Notes: a model not told the origin generated them from the letters alone. A DNA stretch of 62,905 nt from Gammaproteobacteria bacterium (GCA_026706665.1 JAPOYI010000168.1:1-62905), one strand, 5' to 3'; numbered from the stretch's first letter, positions 1-9,040 are shown. Made by a program: numbers and translations.

Positions 1-54
1 CGGCCTGAAACGTGAACCACCCGCGAGCACTCACCCATTAGGAGTTCCATGCAA

Positions 55-377
55 GCCTGCGCCGTAGGAAATTTCCGGGGGGAGCATGTTCAAAATGCGC
101 ATGAAAAAGAGTCTTTTGTGCTGGAAAATCCCCGAAATTAAGAGCATGCACCACGAAATGTGTATTGGTATCCCCGAATTTTTTCGAGAAAACGTTCTGT
201 GGCGCAGCCTCCTAGGAGCCTGCGCCGTAGGAAATTTCCGGGGGAAGCATGTTCAAAATGCGGACGAAAAAGAGTCTTTTGTGCTGGAACATCCCCGAAA
301 TAAGAGAATGCGCCACGAAATGTGTAGTGGTGTCCCCGAATTTTTTCGAGAAAACGTTCTGTGGCGCAGCCTCCTAG
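55..377. repeat. Tandem pair of ~162-bp MITE-like repeats with inverted ends
   Basis: Two head-to-tail copies lie at 55-217 and 218-377, about 90% alike by eye, with an offset of 162-163 bases. Each carries the palindrome GGAAATTTCC near its start and the block TTTTTTCGAGAAAACGTTCTG near its end. The second copy begins TAGGAGCCTGCGCC (213-226) and ends GGCGCAGCCTCCTA (363-376), which are inverted repeats with one mismatch, so it has the form of a small non-autonomous transposable element. The copies meet at a palindromic junction (CTCCTAGGAG). The left end of copy 1 is altered. An open frame runs through the repeats, but it simply follows them and is not credible as a gene. Confidence 0.8.
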
Positions 378-390
378 CACCCGTTTCATT

Positions 391-480
391 GGACACCCAT
401 GCATCCGTTCATGCATCCGTTGGACACCCATTCGTCCAATTCGCCCATTCGTCCAATTCGTCCATTGATTTGTCCATTGG
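391..480. repeat. Short-word repeat tract (GGACACCCAT / ATTCGTCCA)
   Basis: The word GGACACCCAT occurs at 391-400 and 422-431 and is the reverse complement of ATGGGTGTCC, the core of the arrays found elsewhere in the window. It is followed by several copies of ATTCGTCCA-like words and CATGCATCCGTT. The tract lies between the MITE-like repeats and xseA. Apart from holding the xseA leader, the stretch 377-551 shows nothing gene-like. Confidence 0.6.
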
Positions 481-551
481 GCGTTCGCGTCGGGCAAGGG
501 GGGTGACGGCAGCCTTCCAAATCACATGACGCGTGTGCTACAAGACGGCGC

Positions 552-1922
552 ATGTACGAACTCGAAAGGGCGCGGCACGTTTATTCCGTCAGCGAACTGA
601 CGGGCGCGGTTCGGCACCTGATCGAACAGGGCTTTCCTCTGACCCTGGTCGAGGGTGAGGTGTCCGATTTCCGCATGCCCGGCCGCGCGGGTCACTGGTA
701 CTTCACTCTGAAGGACGGACAGGCCCAGATCCGGTGCGCGATGTTCGCCAATCGGAACCGTTTCGTGCGCAGACCCCTTCGGGACGGCGCGCTGGTCGTC
801 GTGCGGTGCCGCCTATCGCTGTACGAGGCCCGCGGAGAGTTTCAGGCCATCGTCGATGCGGTGGAACCGGCTGGCGAAGGCGAACTGAGGGCCGCGTTCG
901 AGAGACTGAAGATCGAACTTGAGCGCGAAGGACTGTTCGCGGCCGATCGCAAGCGGGCTCTGCCTGCTTTTCCGCGGCACGTCGGCATTCTCAGTTCGCT
1001 CTCGGGAGCGGCACTACAGGACGTGCTCGCGGTGCTCCGGCGAAGGTTTCCGTGTGTCCGCGCGACGTGTTACGCAGCTGCCGTGCAGGGCGTCGAGGCC
1101 GTCCCCCAGATCATTGCCGCCATCGACCACGCCGAGACCTCCAGATCGCGCCCGGACGTCCTGCTGCTGACCCGGGGTGGAGGCTCCCTGGAAGACCTCA
1201 TGGCCTTCAACTCGGCAGCCCTCGCGCGACGCATGGCGCAGTGTTCCATTCCGATCATTTCCGCAGTCGGGCACGAAACCGACGTCACCATCGCCGATTT
1301 CGTGGCGGACCGCCGGGCGCCCACCCCCTCCGCCGCAGCGGAAATGCTGACGCCGGAACGCACCGAACTCATTCTTCGCGTGAGGCGGCGCACGGACTCG
1401 CTGACCGGTCAAGTCCTGGACCGGGTTCATTCCGAGGGACGCGTGTTCGATGCGACCCGACGCAGGTTGACCCACCCCGCGCGGTCGCTGGAGCAGCGGA
1501 TGCAAAGGGCCGACGAGTTGCGCGTGCGCCTCGTACGGTCGATATCACGCCGCACGGACGTCTGCGGAGCGCGGCTAGATGCCGCCCGGCGCCTGCTGGA
1601 GCGCGCCAGTCCCGATGTCCTGATCGAACGAGCCGCCGATCGCGCCGCGCGTGCCCGCGAAGAACTGGGCGCGGCGGTGCAACGCAGACTGAACGCTTCG
1701 CAAGCGGCGATCGCGGGCCTGCGGCGTGCGCTGCTCGCCGTCAGTCCCCTGGCCACGCTCGACCGAGGATTCGCAATCGTCTCACGACCGGACGGCACCC
1801 GCTGGGGCAAAGTGATCACGGATGCGGGCGATGCCCGCGCGGGTGAGGCCATTCAGGCCCACCTGGCCTCTGGGACCATTGACGCGACAGTGACCGCGGT
1901 TCCGACACGGACAAACACCTAG
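552..1922 (+). CDS. xseA: Exodeoxyribonuclease VII large subunit
   Basis: XseA is the catalytic subunit of exonuclease VII, a cytoplasmic enzyme that degrades single-stranded DNA from both ends to acid-insoluble oligonucleotides. The 456-residue protein has the expected layout. An N-terminal OB-fold (about 10-105, with GHWYFTLKD) is followed by the exonuclease domain. That domain carries the family hallmark around residues 200-260 (RGGGSLEDLMAFNS, then SAVGHETDVTIADFVAD). A helical, arginine-rich region precedes the C-terminal 'DRGFAIV' strand. Length matches the family (about 450). The ATG at 552 places the start just before the conserved VYSVSEL segment. The stop overlaps the next start by one base (TAGTG). 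The small subunit, xseB, is not in the window. Confidence 0.96.
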   Translation: MYELERARHVYSVSELTGAVRHLIEQGFPLTLVEGEVSDFRMPGRAGHWYFTLKDGQAQIRCAMFANRNRFVRRPLRDGALVVVRCRLSLYEARGEFQAIVDAVEPAGEGELRAAFERLKIELEREGLFAADRKRALPAFPRHVGILSSLSGAALQDVLAVLRRRFPCVRATCYAAAVQGVEAVPQIIAAIDHAETSRSRPDVLLLTRGGGSLEDLMAFNSAALARRMAQCSIPIISAVGHETDVTIADFVADRRAPTPSAAAEMLTPERTELILRVRRRTDSLTGQVLDRVHSEGRVFDATRRRLTHPARSLEQRMQRADELRVRLVRSISRRTDVCGARLDAARRLLERASPDVLIERAADRAARAREELGAAVQRRLNASQAAIAGLRRALLAVSPLATLDRGFAIVSRPDGTRWGKVITDAGDARAGEAIQAHLASGTIDATVTAVPTRTNT

Positions 1923-2707
1923 TGAATGCACTGCTGCCGTTGCTTGCCGCAGTCGTCGGCTACGGCGTTCCAGGAGGCGTGGTGGCGGTGCCGTTACCCG
2001 AAAATGTGGCCGAAGTGCACTTCGATGGCCGACCCGCGGTGGTCCATCGCAAACACGCGCTGATTGGACTGGCCCTGGAAACCCCGCCGGGGAGGCACGG
2101 CGTTGACATCACCACGCAGACGGGCAGCTTCAACGTGTCCTTCGACGTGGAGCCGAAGGATTTCCCCGTCCAGCGCCTGACCATCCCGAACGAGCGCCTG
2201 GTCAATCCCAACGCCGAGGATCTGGCCCGCATCCGCAGCGAAACGGCGAGGATGCGTGCCGCGTATGAATTGGTGAGTCCCCCCGGGGGCGATTTGCACC
2301 CGTTCCTGCTGCCGGTGGAGGGGGAGACGTCGAGCCCGTTCGGGCGCAAGCGGATCCTGAACGGACAACCTCGCAGTCCCCATCAGGGTCTCGATATCGC
2401 GGCGAATACAGGGACGCCGATGATCGCGCCCGCAGCAGGGGTCGTGGTGGTCACTGGCAATTTCTTTTTCAATGGAAATACCGTGATGATCGACCACGGA
2501 TCGGGCCTGGTGACCATGTACTGCCATCTTCACGAAGTTCACGTCGGGGAAGGCGACCATCTCGATCGCGGCGACACGTTCGGTTCCGTTGGCTCTACCG
2601 GCCGAGCCACCGGCCCACATTTGCATTGGACCGTGAGCATGCACGGGGCCAAAGTAGATCCCCTCGCACTAATTCAGGTCCTGGGCGACATCGAACGCAT
2701 CGAATAG
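1922..2707 (+). CDS. M23-family (LytM-type) zinc metallopeptidase, exported
   Basis: The 261-residue protein begins with a hydrophobic leader (ALLPLLAAVVGYGVPGGVVA) consistent with export. Its C-terminal half is an M23 domain, with HQGLDIAANTGTP (the zinc-ligand H-x3-D), then GNTVMIDHG, and finally the HLHW signature (H-x-H). These fit a peptidoglycan endopeptidase or an amidase-activating LytM factor; with the full set of zinc ligands, an active enzyme is more likely. The start is GTG at 1922, overlapping the xseA stop, which suggests translational coupling. A homologous gene follows xseA or der in some other gammaproteobacteria, but the exact substrate cannot be read from sequence. Confidence 0.9.
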   Translation: MNALLPLLAAVVGYGVPGGVVAVPLPENVAEVHFDGRPAVVHRKHALIGLALETPPGRHGVDITTQTGSFNVSFDVEPKDFPVQRLTIPNERLVNPNAEDLARIRSETARMRAAYELVSPPGGDLHPFLLPVEGETSSPFGRKRILNGQPRSPHQGLDIAANTGTPMIAPAAGVVVVTGNFFFNGNTVMIDHGSGLVTMYCHLHEVHVGEGDHLDRGDTFGSVGSTGRATGPHLHWTVSMHGAKVDPLALIQVLGDIERIE

Positions 2708-2760
2708 CGCCTCCTTCGCGCGCTCTGTACCGATTCATCGCTTTACCCAAAGTAGCGGAA

Positions 2761-3031
2761 CGTGGCTGTCCTTCGCTTCTTGCCTGGTTGGTCCTTTGCG
2801 TAGATGGCTGTCCATTTCGTTGTCGGTTGACATGGGCGTCCCTTTCGCCATCCCGTCCGGGAGATGGCCGTCCGGGAGATGGCTGTCCTTTTGGCTGTCG
2901 GTCGGTCTGGACATGGCTGTCCTTTCTGAGCGGTCGGTCCTTTCTGAGCGGTCGTCCTTTCTGAGAGGAAGATGGCTGCCCTTCGGCGCGGTGGTCCTTC
3001 GGCGCGGTGGGAGATGGCTGTCCCTGGCACC
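2761..3031. repeat. ATGGCTGTCC-type degenerate repeat array (array B)
   Basis: This 270-base stretch lies between the peptidase and der. It is made of the word GGCTGTCC or GGTCC with variable spacers, in phrases such as GATGGCTGTCCTTTTGG and TCTGAGCGGTCGTCCTTTC. Spacing is irregular (10-30 bases), so it is not CRISPR. Short open frames on both strands read only repeat residues (V-P-F, L-S-L) and are not genes. No other signal is visible in the 2708-3088 gap. Confidence 0.8.
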
Positions 3032-3088
3032 GAAGGCGGAGAGGGTTGAGTCGGCCGGGCCCTTACGGTGGGGCTCGGGACGCTTAGC

Positions 3089-4717
3089 TTAGCGGCGCCG
3101 GTCTCGGCGGATGACGCGCTGGCGGCGGGCGCGCTGGCGGCGGGTCAGTTCGTTGCGTTTGCCGGCGAACGGGTTGTCGCCGGATTGCAGGAGGATCTTG
3201 ACGGGGACGCCGGCGAGAGACAGCGTGTCGCGATAGAAGTTCTCAAGGTAGCGCACGTAGGACGCGGGCAAGGCGCTGGTGCGGTTGCCGTGCACGGCGA
3301 CGACGAGCGGGCGCGACCCGACCTTGTGGGCGAACCGGAGCTTGATCGCCCGACCGCCGACGGCCGGCGGCGGATGCGCCGATGTCGCCCCGTCGAGAAT
3401 GCGGGTCAGCTCGCGGGGCGAGGCGTCCTGCCGCGCAGCCGCAAATACGTCGTCGACCAGGCGCATGAGCCCGGGGACGCCCGTGCCGCGCAGGGCCGAG
3501 ATGAACTTCGCCGGGACCCACGGCGCGAAGCGCATGCGCCGGTCAATGCCCCTGCGCACGAGGGCGCGCTGCTCGGGCGAGAGCCCGTCCCACTTGTTCA
3601 CCGCTAGGATCAGGCCCGTGCCGGCGTCGGCCGCGTACCGCAGGATGTTCAGGTCCTGGTCGACCAATCCCTCCCACGCGTCGATCAGGACCAGGGCGAC
3701 GTCGGCGCGGCTGAGCGCCTCGAGGGTCTTCGCCACCGAGAACTTCTCGACCATGTCCCGAACCCGGCCCCGGCGGCGAACGCCAGCCGTGTCAATCAGC
3801 AGATAGTCCGAGTTTCCGCGCCGGAACGGCGCGTACACCGCATCGCGGGTGGTGCCCGGCGTCTCCGAGACGATCTGCCGGTCATCGCCCAGGAGCCGGT
3901 TGACGAGCGTCGACTTGCCGACATTCGGACGCCCCACCACCGCCACCTTCGGCACCCCGGAGGGGCGCTCCCCATTCCATTTTCCCGTGCGCACGCGTGC
4001 AGCGTCGGCGTCCTCCGGGACGGGACGATAGCTGTCGTCACCGCCATGGCTGTCCCTCGGGCCATGGCCATGGCTGTCCTTTGCACTATGGCTGTCCCTT
4101 GGGCTATGGCTGTCCTTTTCGTCATGGCTGCTGTCCCTTGGGCTATGGCTGTCCTTTTCGTCATGGCTGTCCCCGGCTTCGTGGTCGTCATGGCTGTCCC
4201 CGGCTTCGTGGTCCCCGGCTTCGGGGCCGGCACATTCCGCCAGCCTCTCCCGGAACGCGGCGATGCCGCGGCCGTGGGCGGCGGAGATGAGCAGGGGCGC
4301 GCCGAAACCGAGGCAGGAGAAGTCGGCCAGGGCGGTTTCGGGCGGGGCGCCGTCGATCTTGTTGGCGACGAGCAGCGTGCGCGCGCCGCATCGGCGGAGG
4401 TCGTCCGCGATCTCCTCGTCGGCGGCGGTGAGGCCTTCGCGGGCGTTGACCAGGAATACGACCCAGTCGGATTCGTCGATGGCGACGTTGGCCTGCCCGG
4501 CCACCAGGGACGCCATCTCGGCGTCATCGACATCGTTCGCCAATCCGCCGGTGTCGATGAGGACGACGGTGCGCCCCTCGATGTCGGCGATGCCGTATTG
4601 ACGGTCGCGGGTGAGCCCGGGCCGGTTCGCGACCAGCGCCTCGCGGCCCCCCGTCAGCCGATTGAACACGGTGGATTTCCCAACGTTCGGCCGACCCACG
4701 AGGGCGACGACGGTCAT
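3089..4717 (-). CDS. der: Ribosome-assembly GTPase Der (EngA) with expanded linker
   Basis: Der is a two-GTPase-domain protein needed for 50S ribosome assembly. Both G domains are complete: GRPNVGKST near residues 8-16 with ANKID, and a second GRPNVGKSTLVNRLLG near 260 with DTAGVRRRG and NKWD. A KH-like C-terminal domain ends in a basic tail. At 542 residues it is about 50 longer than usual. The excess lies in the linker (about residues 172-235), where DSH, KDSH and RDSH tripeptides repeat; they are encoded by the same ATGGCTGTCC word that forms the intergenic arrays. The start ATG overlaps the bamB stop (ATGA), so der is the last gene of the hisS-yfgM-bamB-der string. Confidence 0.96.
   Translation of the reverse strand: MTVVALVGRPNVGKSTVFNRLTGGREALVANRPGLTRDRQYGIADIEGRTVVLIDTGGLANDVDDAEMASLVAGQANVAIDESDWVVFLVNAREGLTAADEEIADDLRRCGARTLLVANKIDGAPPETALADFSCLGFGAPLLISAAHGRGIAAFRERLAECAGPEAGDHEAGDSHDDHEAGDSHDEKDSHSPRDSSHDEKDSHSPRDSHSAKDSHGHGPRDSHGGDDSYRPVPEDADAARVRTGKWNGERPSGVPKVAVVGRPNVGKSTLVNRLLGDDRQIVSETPGTTRDAVYAPFRRGNSDYLLIDTAGVRRRGRVRDMVEKFSVAKTLEALSRADVALVLIDAWEGLVDQDLNILRYAADAGTGLILAVNKWDGLSPEQRALVRRGIDRRMRFAPWVPAKFISALRGTGVPGLMRLVDDVFAAARQDASPRELTRILDGATSAHPPPAVGGRAIKLRFAHKVGSRPLVVAVHGNRTSALPASYVRYLENFYRDTLSLAGVPVKILLQSGDNPFAGKRNELTRRQRARRQRVIRRDRRR
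4043..4202. repeat. ATGGCTGTCC repeat array inside der (array C)
   Basis: About eight copies of ATGGCTGTCC with 8-15 base spacers occupy the der linker. On the der strand each copy reads GGACAGCCAT and is translated D-S-H in one constant frame. The spacers encode K, R, E, P and further D/H residues. The unit ATGGCTGTCCTTTTCGTC appears twice almost unchanged, which shows recent local duplication. The reading frame stays open throughout. Confidence 0.85.
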
Positions 4718-5943
4718 GTCCTGCGCCTGATCTCCAGGGCGTTCAACCGGCCGTCGTTGGTGAGCAGGTAGACGACGTTGTCCGCGACCATCATGCCGGA
4801 CCGCAGGCCGTCACCGACCTTGCGGCGCGCGACGAAACGGCCGTCGCTCTGGGCGAGCACGTGCAGGTACCCGTCGGCATCCCCCACCACGACGTAGTTG
4901 CCGAACGCCAGCGGACTCGTCAGACGCCGATTGCGCAGCCCCTCCTGCCGCCACATCAGCGTCGCGTCAGACTGTTCGATGGCGCTGACGACGTCTTCGT
5001 CCGAGACGACGTAGATCTGGCCCAGGCCTTCGGCGAGATCGAGAAACGACGACATCTCGACTTCCCACAGCATGGCGCCGTCGGTGGCCCGGAACGCCTT
5101 CAGGCGTCCCTGGAAGCTGACCGCGTACAGGACGCCGCGCAGGAACAGGGGGGACCCGTCCACATCCACCATGCGGCCCAGTTCGGACCGGCCTTCCGGC
5201 AGCATCACGCGCTGCTCCCAAACTGTCTGGCCGTTCTCGGCGCGAAACGCCGCGACCTTGCCGGTGGCGAAACCCGCATAGACCAGGCCACCGCGCATCG
5301 CGGGCACTCCGTTCCCCCGCAGGGTCAATGGCGGCGGCTGGGTATCGAAAGTCCACAGCGACTTGCCGTCGGTGCCGTCCAGGGCGGCAACCCGGCCGTC
5401 CGCCGTCTGGACGACGACGATGTCCTCTGCGCCGACGGGACGCGCCAGCACTTCACTGCTGGCTTCCGCCCGCCACAGGGTGGACCCGTCCGCCGCGTCC
5501 AGCGCGATGACCTCGCCGCGGGTCGTACCCACCAGGATCCGGCCTCCGGCCGCACCGACGCCGCCGGTGACGAAGGACGGGTCGCGCCGGTCCCAGAACT
5601 TCAACCCGGACTTGCCGTCCGGCCTGCCGATGCTGGTGCGCCACGTATTCCTGCCCGTGAATCGGTCAAATGCGGCGACCGTACCGTAGGCGTCCGCCGC
5701 GTAGATGCGGTCAGCGAGGATGGCCGGAGACAGCCGGAGGTGCTTGCGCCCCAGGCCCTTGCCGACGGACGCCTGCCAAAGCCGCACCACGTCCGCTTCT
5801 TCCGCGAAGTCGACCAGGGCGGCTGGCTTGTCGGTGTCCTCTTTCTTCTTGTCGCCGCCGATTCCCGGAACCCAGTCGAACCAGGCGCATCCGACCACCG
5901 ACAGCAGCGCCATGACGGCGGCAATTCGCAGGAGGTATCTCAT
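4714..5943 (-). CDS. bamB: Outer-membrane assembly lipoprotein BamB
   Basis: BamB is a lipoprotein of the BAM complex that inserts beta-barrel proteins in the outer membrane. The 409-residue product starts MRYLLRIAAVMALLSVVGC, a lipoprotein signal with Cys19 as the lipidation site. Repeated blades follow (DAADGSTLW, DGTDGKSLW, FDRFTGRNTW), as in PQQ-like eight-bladed beta-propellers. The open frame extends further upstream, but this ATG is preferred because it overlaps the yfgM stop (ATGA) and begins exactly at the signal peptide. Length agrees with the family (about 390). It lies between yfgM and der, the standard gammaproteobacterial order. Confidence 0.94.
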   Translation of the reverse strand: MRYLLRIAAVMALLSVVGCAWFDWVPGIGGDKKKEDTDKPAALVDFAEEADVVRLWQASVGKGLGRKHLRLSPAILADRIYAADAYGTVAAFDRFTGRNTWRTSIGRPDGKSGLKFWDRRDPSFVTGGVGAAGGRILVGTTRGEVIALDAADGSTLWRAEASSEVLARPVGAEDIVVVQTADGRVAALDGTDGKSLWTFDTQPPPLTLRGNGVPAMRGGLVYAGFATGKVAAFRAENGQTVWEQRVMLPEGRSELGRMVDVDGSPLFLRGVLYAVSFQGRLKAFRATDGAMLWEVEMSSFLDLAEGLGQIYVVSDEDVVSAIEQSDATLMWRQEGLRNRRLTSPLAFGNYVVVGDADGYLHVLAQSDGRFVARRKVGDGLRSGMMVADNVVYLLTNDGRLNALEIRRRT

Positions 5944-6623
5944 TCGCCGCCAGACCCCGTTTCGTTTCCTCGATTTCCTGGATTGCCGGGACCACCGGGT
6001 GCGTCGGGCGCCACGGTGGCCAACTTCAATTCCAGCAGCATCCTGCCAATGTCCGTGACCGATTCGTGCTGGAGCGCGGACTCGTATGCCTCCCGCGCGC
6101 CCGCGCTGTCTCCCTTCCCGGCAAGGATATCGCCGGTCAGTTCCGCGACCTCCAGGGCGAACCCGGAACCCAGCACGCCGGAAAGCGTTTCGAGGGCTGC
6201 GTCCGCCTCGCCGAGCTGCCACTGGACTTTCGCCAGCCGCAGCGCCGCCCGGTCCCGAACGACGCCATCACTCGCGTAGTCCATGCTCGCGGAAAGCAAC
6301 GCCGCAGACCGTTCCCAGTCTTCGCCGTCGACCGCTTCCTGCGCCTCGTGCAGCAGGGTAAAGACGTGATAGGTCGTACCCTCGTGCGCCTCGGCGAGAT
6401 CGGCGGCGAGTTCCGAGGCATCGCCCAGCACCCGCGCCGCCAGGTAGTCGCTGTAGTCGCTCGATGCGGTTTCCGCCTGTTCGATCCGGAAGTCCTGGTA
6501 CCAGCGCCAGCCGATCACGCCAGCCACCGCCACGACGATGCCGGCGATGATGGCGACGCCATGGCGCGACCACCAGTTCCGCAGCCACTCTACGCGTTCC
6601 TCGTCAGACAGATATTCAGACAC
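5940..6623 (-). CDS. yfgM: YfgM-type ancillary SecYEG translocon subunit
   Basis: The 227-residue protein has the YfgM layout: a short cytoplasmic N-terminus (LSDEERVEWLRNWW), one membrane helix (about 21-42, IIAGIVVAVAGVIGW), then a periplasmic TPR-like region rich in alanine and leucine. YfgM associates with the SecYEG translocon and periplasmic chaperones such as PpiD. It begins six bases after the hisS stop and overlaps bamB by four bases, so the genes are probably co-translated. The last 20 residues are rich in glycine and asparagine and look unstructured. Confidence 0.9.
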   Translation of the reverse strand: MSEYLSDEERVEWLRNWWSRHGVAIIAGIVVAVAGVIGWRWYQDFRIEQAETASSDYSDYLAARVLGDASELAADLAEAHEGTTYHVFTLLHEAQEAVDGEDWERSAALLSASMDYASDGVVRDRAALRLAKVQWQLGEADAALETLSGVLGSGFALEVAELTGDILAGKGDSAGAREAYESALQHESVTDIGRMLLELKLATVAPDAPGGPGNPGNRGNETGSGGE

Positions 6624-6629
6624 TTAAGA

Positions 6630-7946
6630 TCAGTCCTGCGCTTGCGACTCGCGAATCGCCGCCGCCACTTCGTCCATCGAGGCGGTCACCTGCGGACGGT
6701 TCGCGCGCAGCCATTTCAGGGAGACGCGATTCTGTGCTATTTCGTCCTCCCCGACAATCATCGCCCAGCGAGCGCCGCTGCGGTCGGCGCGCCGGAACTG
6801 GGCGGACAGGCCACCGCCGCCCGCATCCATGCGAACGCGCAGGTCCGTCACGCGGACCCGCAGGGCCTGTGCCGCCGCCATCGCCGCCGACATGTATTTC
6901 CTGTCCTGCACGACGACGTGGACGTCGGCCGCGCTATAGCTGAGGACGCCTGCCGAGCACGCCGCCGAGGCTTCCGCAGACGCGTCCGCCACTTCCCGGA
7001 GCAGCAGCGCGACGCGGTCGATGCCCAGCGCGAAACCCGCCGCCGGTGTCGGACGCCCGCCGAACAGCTCGATGAGCCCATCGTAGCGTCCGCCAGCGCA
7101 CACGGCGTCCTGGGAGCCGATACCCTCGGCCACCCACTCGACCACCGCATGCGTGTAGTAGTCGAAGCCCCGGACCAGGCGGCGGTTCACGCGGTATGAC
7201 AGTCCCTGGGAGTCCAGCAGTTCCCGCAGGGTGTCGAACTGGGCACGCTCGCCCGCGTCCAGGTAGTCGGCCAGGTTCGGCGCCTCTTCCAGGATGCGGC
7301 GCGTGGACTCCACCTTGCTGTCGAGGATGCGCAACGGGTTGAGATGCAGGCGCTGGCGGCTGTCCCCGTCGAGTTCATCCTCGTATGGCGCAAGGTAGGC
7401 GACCAGCGCTTCGCCGTATGCGGCTCTCGACGCGCTGGATCCCAGTGCGTTGATTTCAAGGCGCACCGCATGACCGAGTCCAAGTCCGTCCCAGATCGCC
7501 GCGACCATCTGCATCAGTTCCGCGTCGGCCTCGGGTCCGCCCACGCCAAAGATCTCCGCGCCGAACTGGTCGAACTGGCGGTACCGTCCGTGTTGCGGAC
7601 GTTCGTAGCGGAACATCGGGCCCGCGTACCAGAGCCGCTGCGTGCGGTTGTGCAGGAGCCCCTGCTGGATGCAGGCGCGCACGCAACCGGCGGTTCCCTC
7701 CGGCCGCAGCGCCAGGCTATTGCCCCGGCGGTCGTCGAAGACGTACATCTCCTTGGCGACGATATCGGTGGCCTCGCCGATGCCGCGGCTGAAAAGGTCC
7801 GTCGATTCCACCAGCGGCAGGCGAATCTCCTCGTAGCCGAAGGCGCGCGCCGCAGCGATGCACTGGTCCTCCACCCGCCGCAGTTCCGCCGCGGCTTCCG
7901 ATGCGAGATCGCGCATGCCGCGAACGGCCCGGTAACGCAGACTCAC
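6630..7946 (-). CDS. hisS: Histidyl-tRNA synthetase
   Basis: HisS charges tRNA-His. The 438-residue protein contains the class II motifs: motif 2 region MFRYERPQHGRYRQFDQF, the histidine-binding GGRYDGLIELFGG, and motif 3 AAGFALGIDRVALLL. It ends in an anticodon-binding domain. The start chosen is GTG at 7946, which overlaps the rodZ stop (GTGA) and places VRGMRDL at the N-terminus as in other HisS proteins; upstream in-frame codons would only read through rodZ in another frame. IspG, which often lies between rodZ and hisS, is missing here. Confidence 0.96.
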   Translation of the reverse strand: MSLRYRAVRGMRDLASEAAAELRRVEDQCIAAARAFGYEEIRLPLVESTDLFSRGIGEATDIVAKEMYVFDDRRGNSLALRPEGTAGCVRACIQQGLLHNRTQRLWYAGPMFRYERPQHGRYRQFDQFGAEIFGVGGPEADAELMQMVAAIWDGLGLGHAVRLEINALGSSASRAAYGEALVAYLAPYEDELDGDSRQRLHLNPLRILDSKVESTRRILEEAPNLADYLDAGERAQFDTLRELLDSQGLSYRVNRRLVRGFDYYTHAVVEWVAEGIGSQDAVCAGGRYDGLIELFGGRPTPAAGFALGIDRVALLLREVADASAEASAACSAGVLSYSAADVHVVVQDRKYMSAAMAAAQALRVRVTDLRVRMDAGGGGLSAQFRRADRSGARWAMIVGEDEIAQNRVSLKWLRANRPQVTASMDEVAAAIRESQAQD

Positions 7947-9040
7947 AGCCCCAGCACCAGCCTGGCGACGTTGTTCTTGGTGTGCGGCTCGAGCATCACG
8001 GGTTGGCCGTTGTACTCGAGTTCGACACCGGACGCGTAACCGAGCGTGAGGGTGAACGGGGCTTGCCCGCTTACCTCCAGCTCGTTCCCCGCGCGTTCCA
8101 GGTCTCCGTGCACCAGCGCACCGCCAGCGTCGAGAACCTCGACCCAGCAATCGTCGATGAATCGAAACACCAGCACGTGCTCGTCGCCCGGCACGTACGT
8201 CAGCGGGTTGGTGATCGGCGCAGACCCCTCCTCCGCTCCATCAAGCGAGATCTCCGGCGAGTCATACGGAGCGCTGTCCGGCCGGCCATCGGGCAGGTCT
8301 TCGGGCGAGCCCAGCGGCGGGTTCTCCGGGCCGGAAACCGGCGCACCGCTCCGACCGGCCGGTTCGCTTTCGGCCGGGTCGGCGGGCTCGTCCAGCGTGC
8401 CGGCAGGCACCGCCGATTCCGGCAACTCATCGTCCGCGGACCAGTCCGGCCGTGTCTCGTCGGCAACGGGGGCCTCGCCCAACGGTTCGTCCTGTCCGGA
8501 TGACGTCGGCACGTCGGACGGCCACATCAGCCAGACGAACAGGCCGAAGGCCGCGACGAACAGGATCACGGTGCCGCTGAAAACCCACGACTGCCACGAC
8601 GGCAGTTTCAGGGCCCTCGACAATGCGGCCATCTTGCCGGCAAACGCGGCCGGGTGTCGCACCTCGCTTTGCACCGTCTCCCCGCGATCCGTTTTCCGGT
8701 CGTAGGCAAACGACATCGTGTCGGGGTCGACTTCCACCAGTTGGGCATAACTGCGGATATACCCACGCGTGAACACCGGCGCCGGCAAGGCATCGAAGCG
8801 TTCGTCCTCGATGTTTTCGACGATCCTCACGGGCACCCTCAGGGACCTGGCGACATCGGCAGTGCTTGCGCCCATCGCCTCCCGCGCCGCACGCAATGCG
8901 GCACCGGGTCCCGGCGAATCGTCCTCGCTCACGGGATCGGGCGTGTCGTTCCCGTCCACGGGAGCCGCCGGATCGCTTTCGCCGGCGGGATCCGGAGCAT
9001 CGTTCTCCGCCACGGGATCCGGCGAGTCGTTGTCGCTCAC
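7943..9040 (-). CDS. rodZ: RodZ cell-shape protein (HTH plus DUF4115)
   Basis: RodZ links MreB filaments to the inner membrane and sets rod shape. The 365-residue protein has a helix-turn-helix domain (about 47-110, GASTADVARSLRVP and TRGYIRSYAQLV), a membrane helix (about 152-173, VILFVAAFGLFVWLM), a long Pro/Asp/Ser-rich periplasmic linker, and a C-terminal DUF4115 beta domain (about 285-365). Unusual is an acidic 46-residue N-terminal extension of near-repeats (SPDP, APDP, TPDP). The start overlaps the rlmN stop by four bases. A later start at about residue 45 would remove the extension and cannot be excluded. Confidence 0.92.
   Translation of the reverse strand: MSDNDSPDPVAENDAPDPAGESDPAAPVDGNDTPDPVSEDDSPGPGAALRAAREAMGASTADVARSLRVPVRIVENIEDERFDALPAPVFTRGYIRSYAQLVEVDPDTMSFAYDRKTDRGETVQSEVRHPAAFAGKMAALSRALKLPSWQSWVFSGTVILFVAAFGLFVWLMWPSDVPTSSGQDEPLGEAPVADETRPDWSADDELPESAVPAGTLDEPADPAESEPAGRSGAPVSGPENPPLGSPEDLPDGRPDSAPYDSPEISLDGAEEGSAPITNPLTYVPGDEHVLVFRFIDDCWVEVLDAGGALVHGDLERAGNELEVSGQAPFTLTLGYASGVELEYNGQPVMLEPHTKNNVARLVLGL

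Noticed and set aside
86-529. 147-residue open frame at the left edge
   Set aside because: It follows the two tandem repeats, so its protein repeats itself; no ribosome site or family match.
4861-6279. Long plus-strand open frame opposite bamB/yfgM, and similar ones opposite other genes
   Set aside because: Antisense open frames are common in high-GC coding DNA; these have no family-like sequence, unlike the minus-strand genes.
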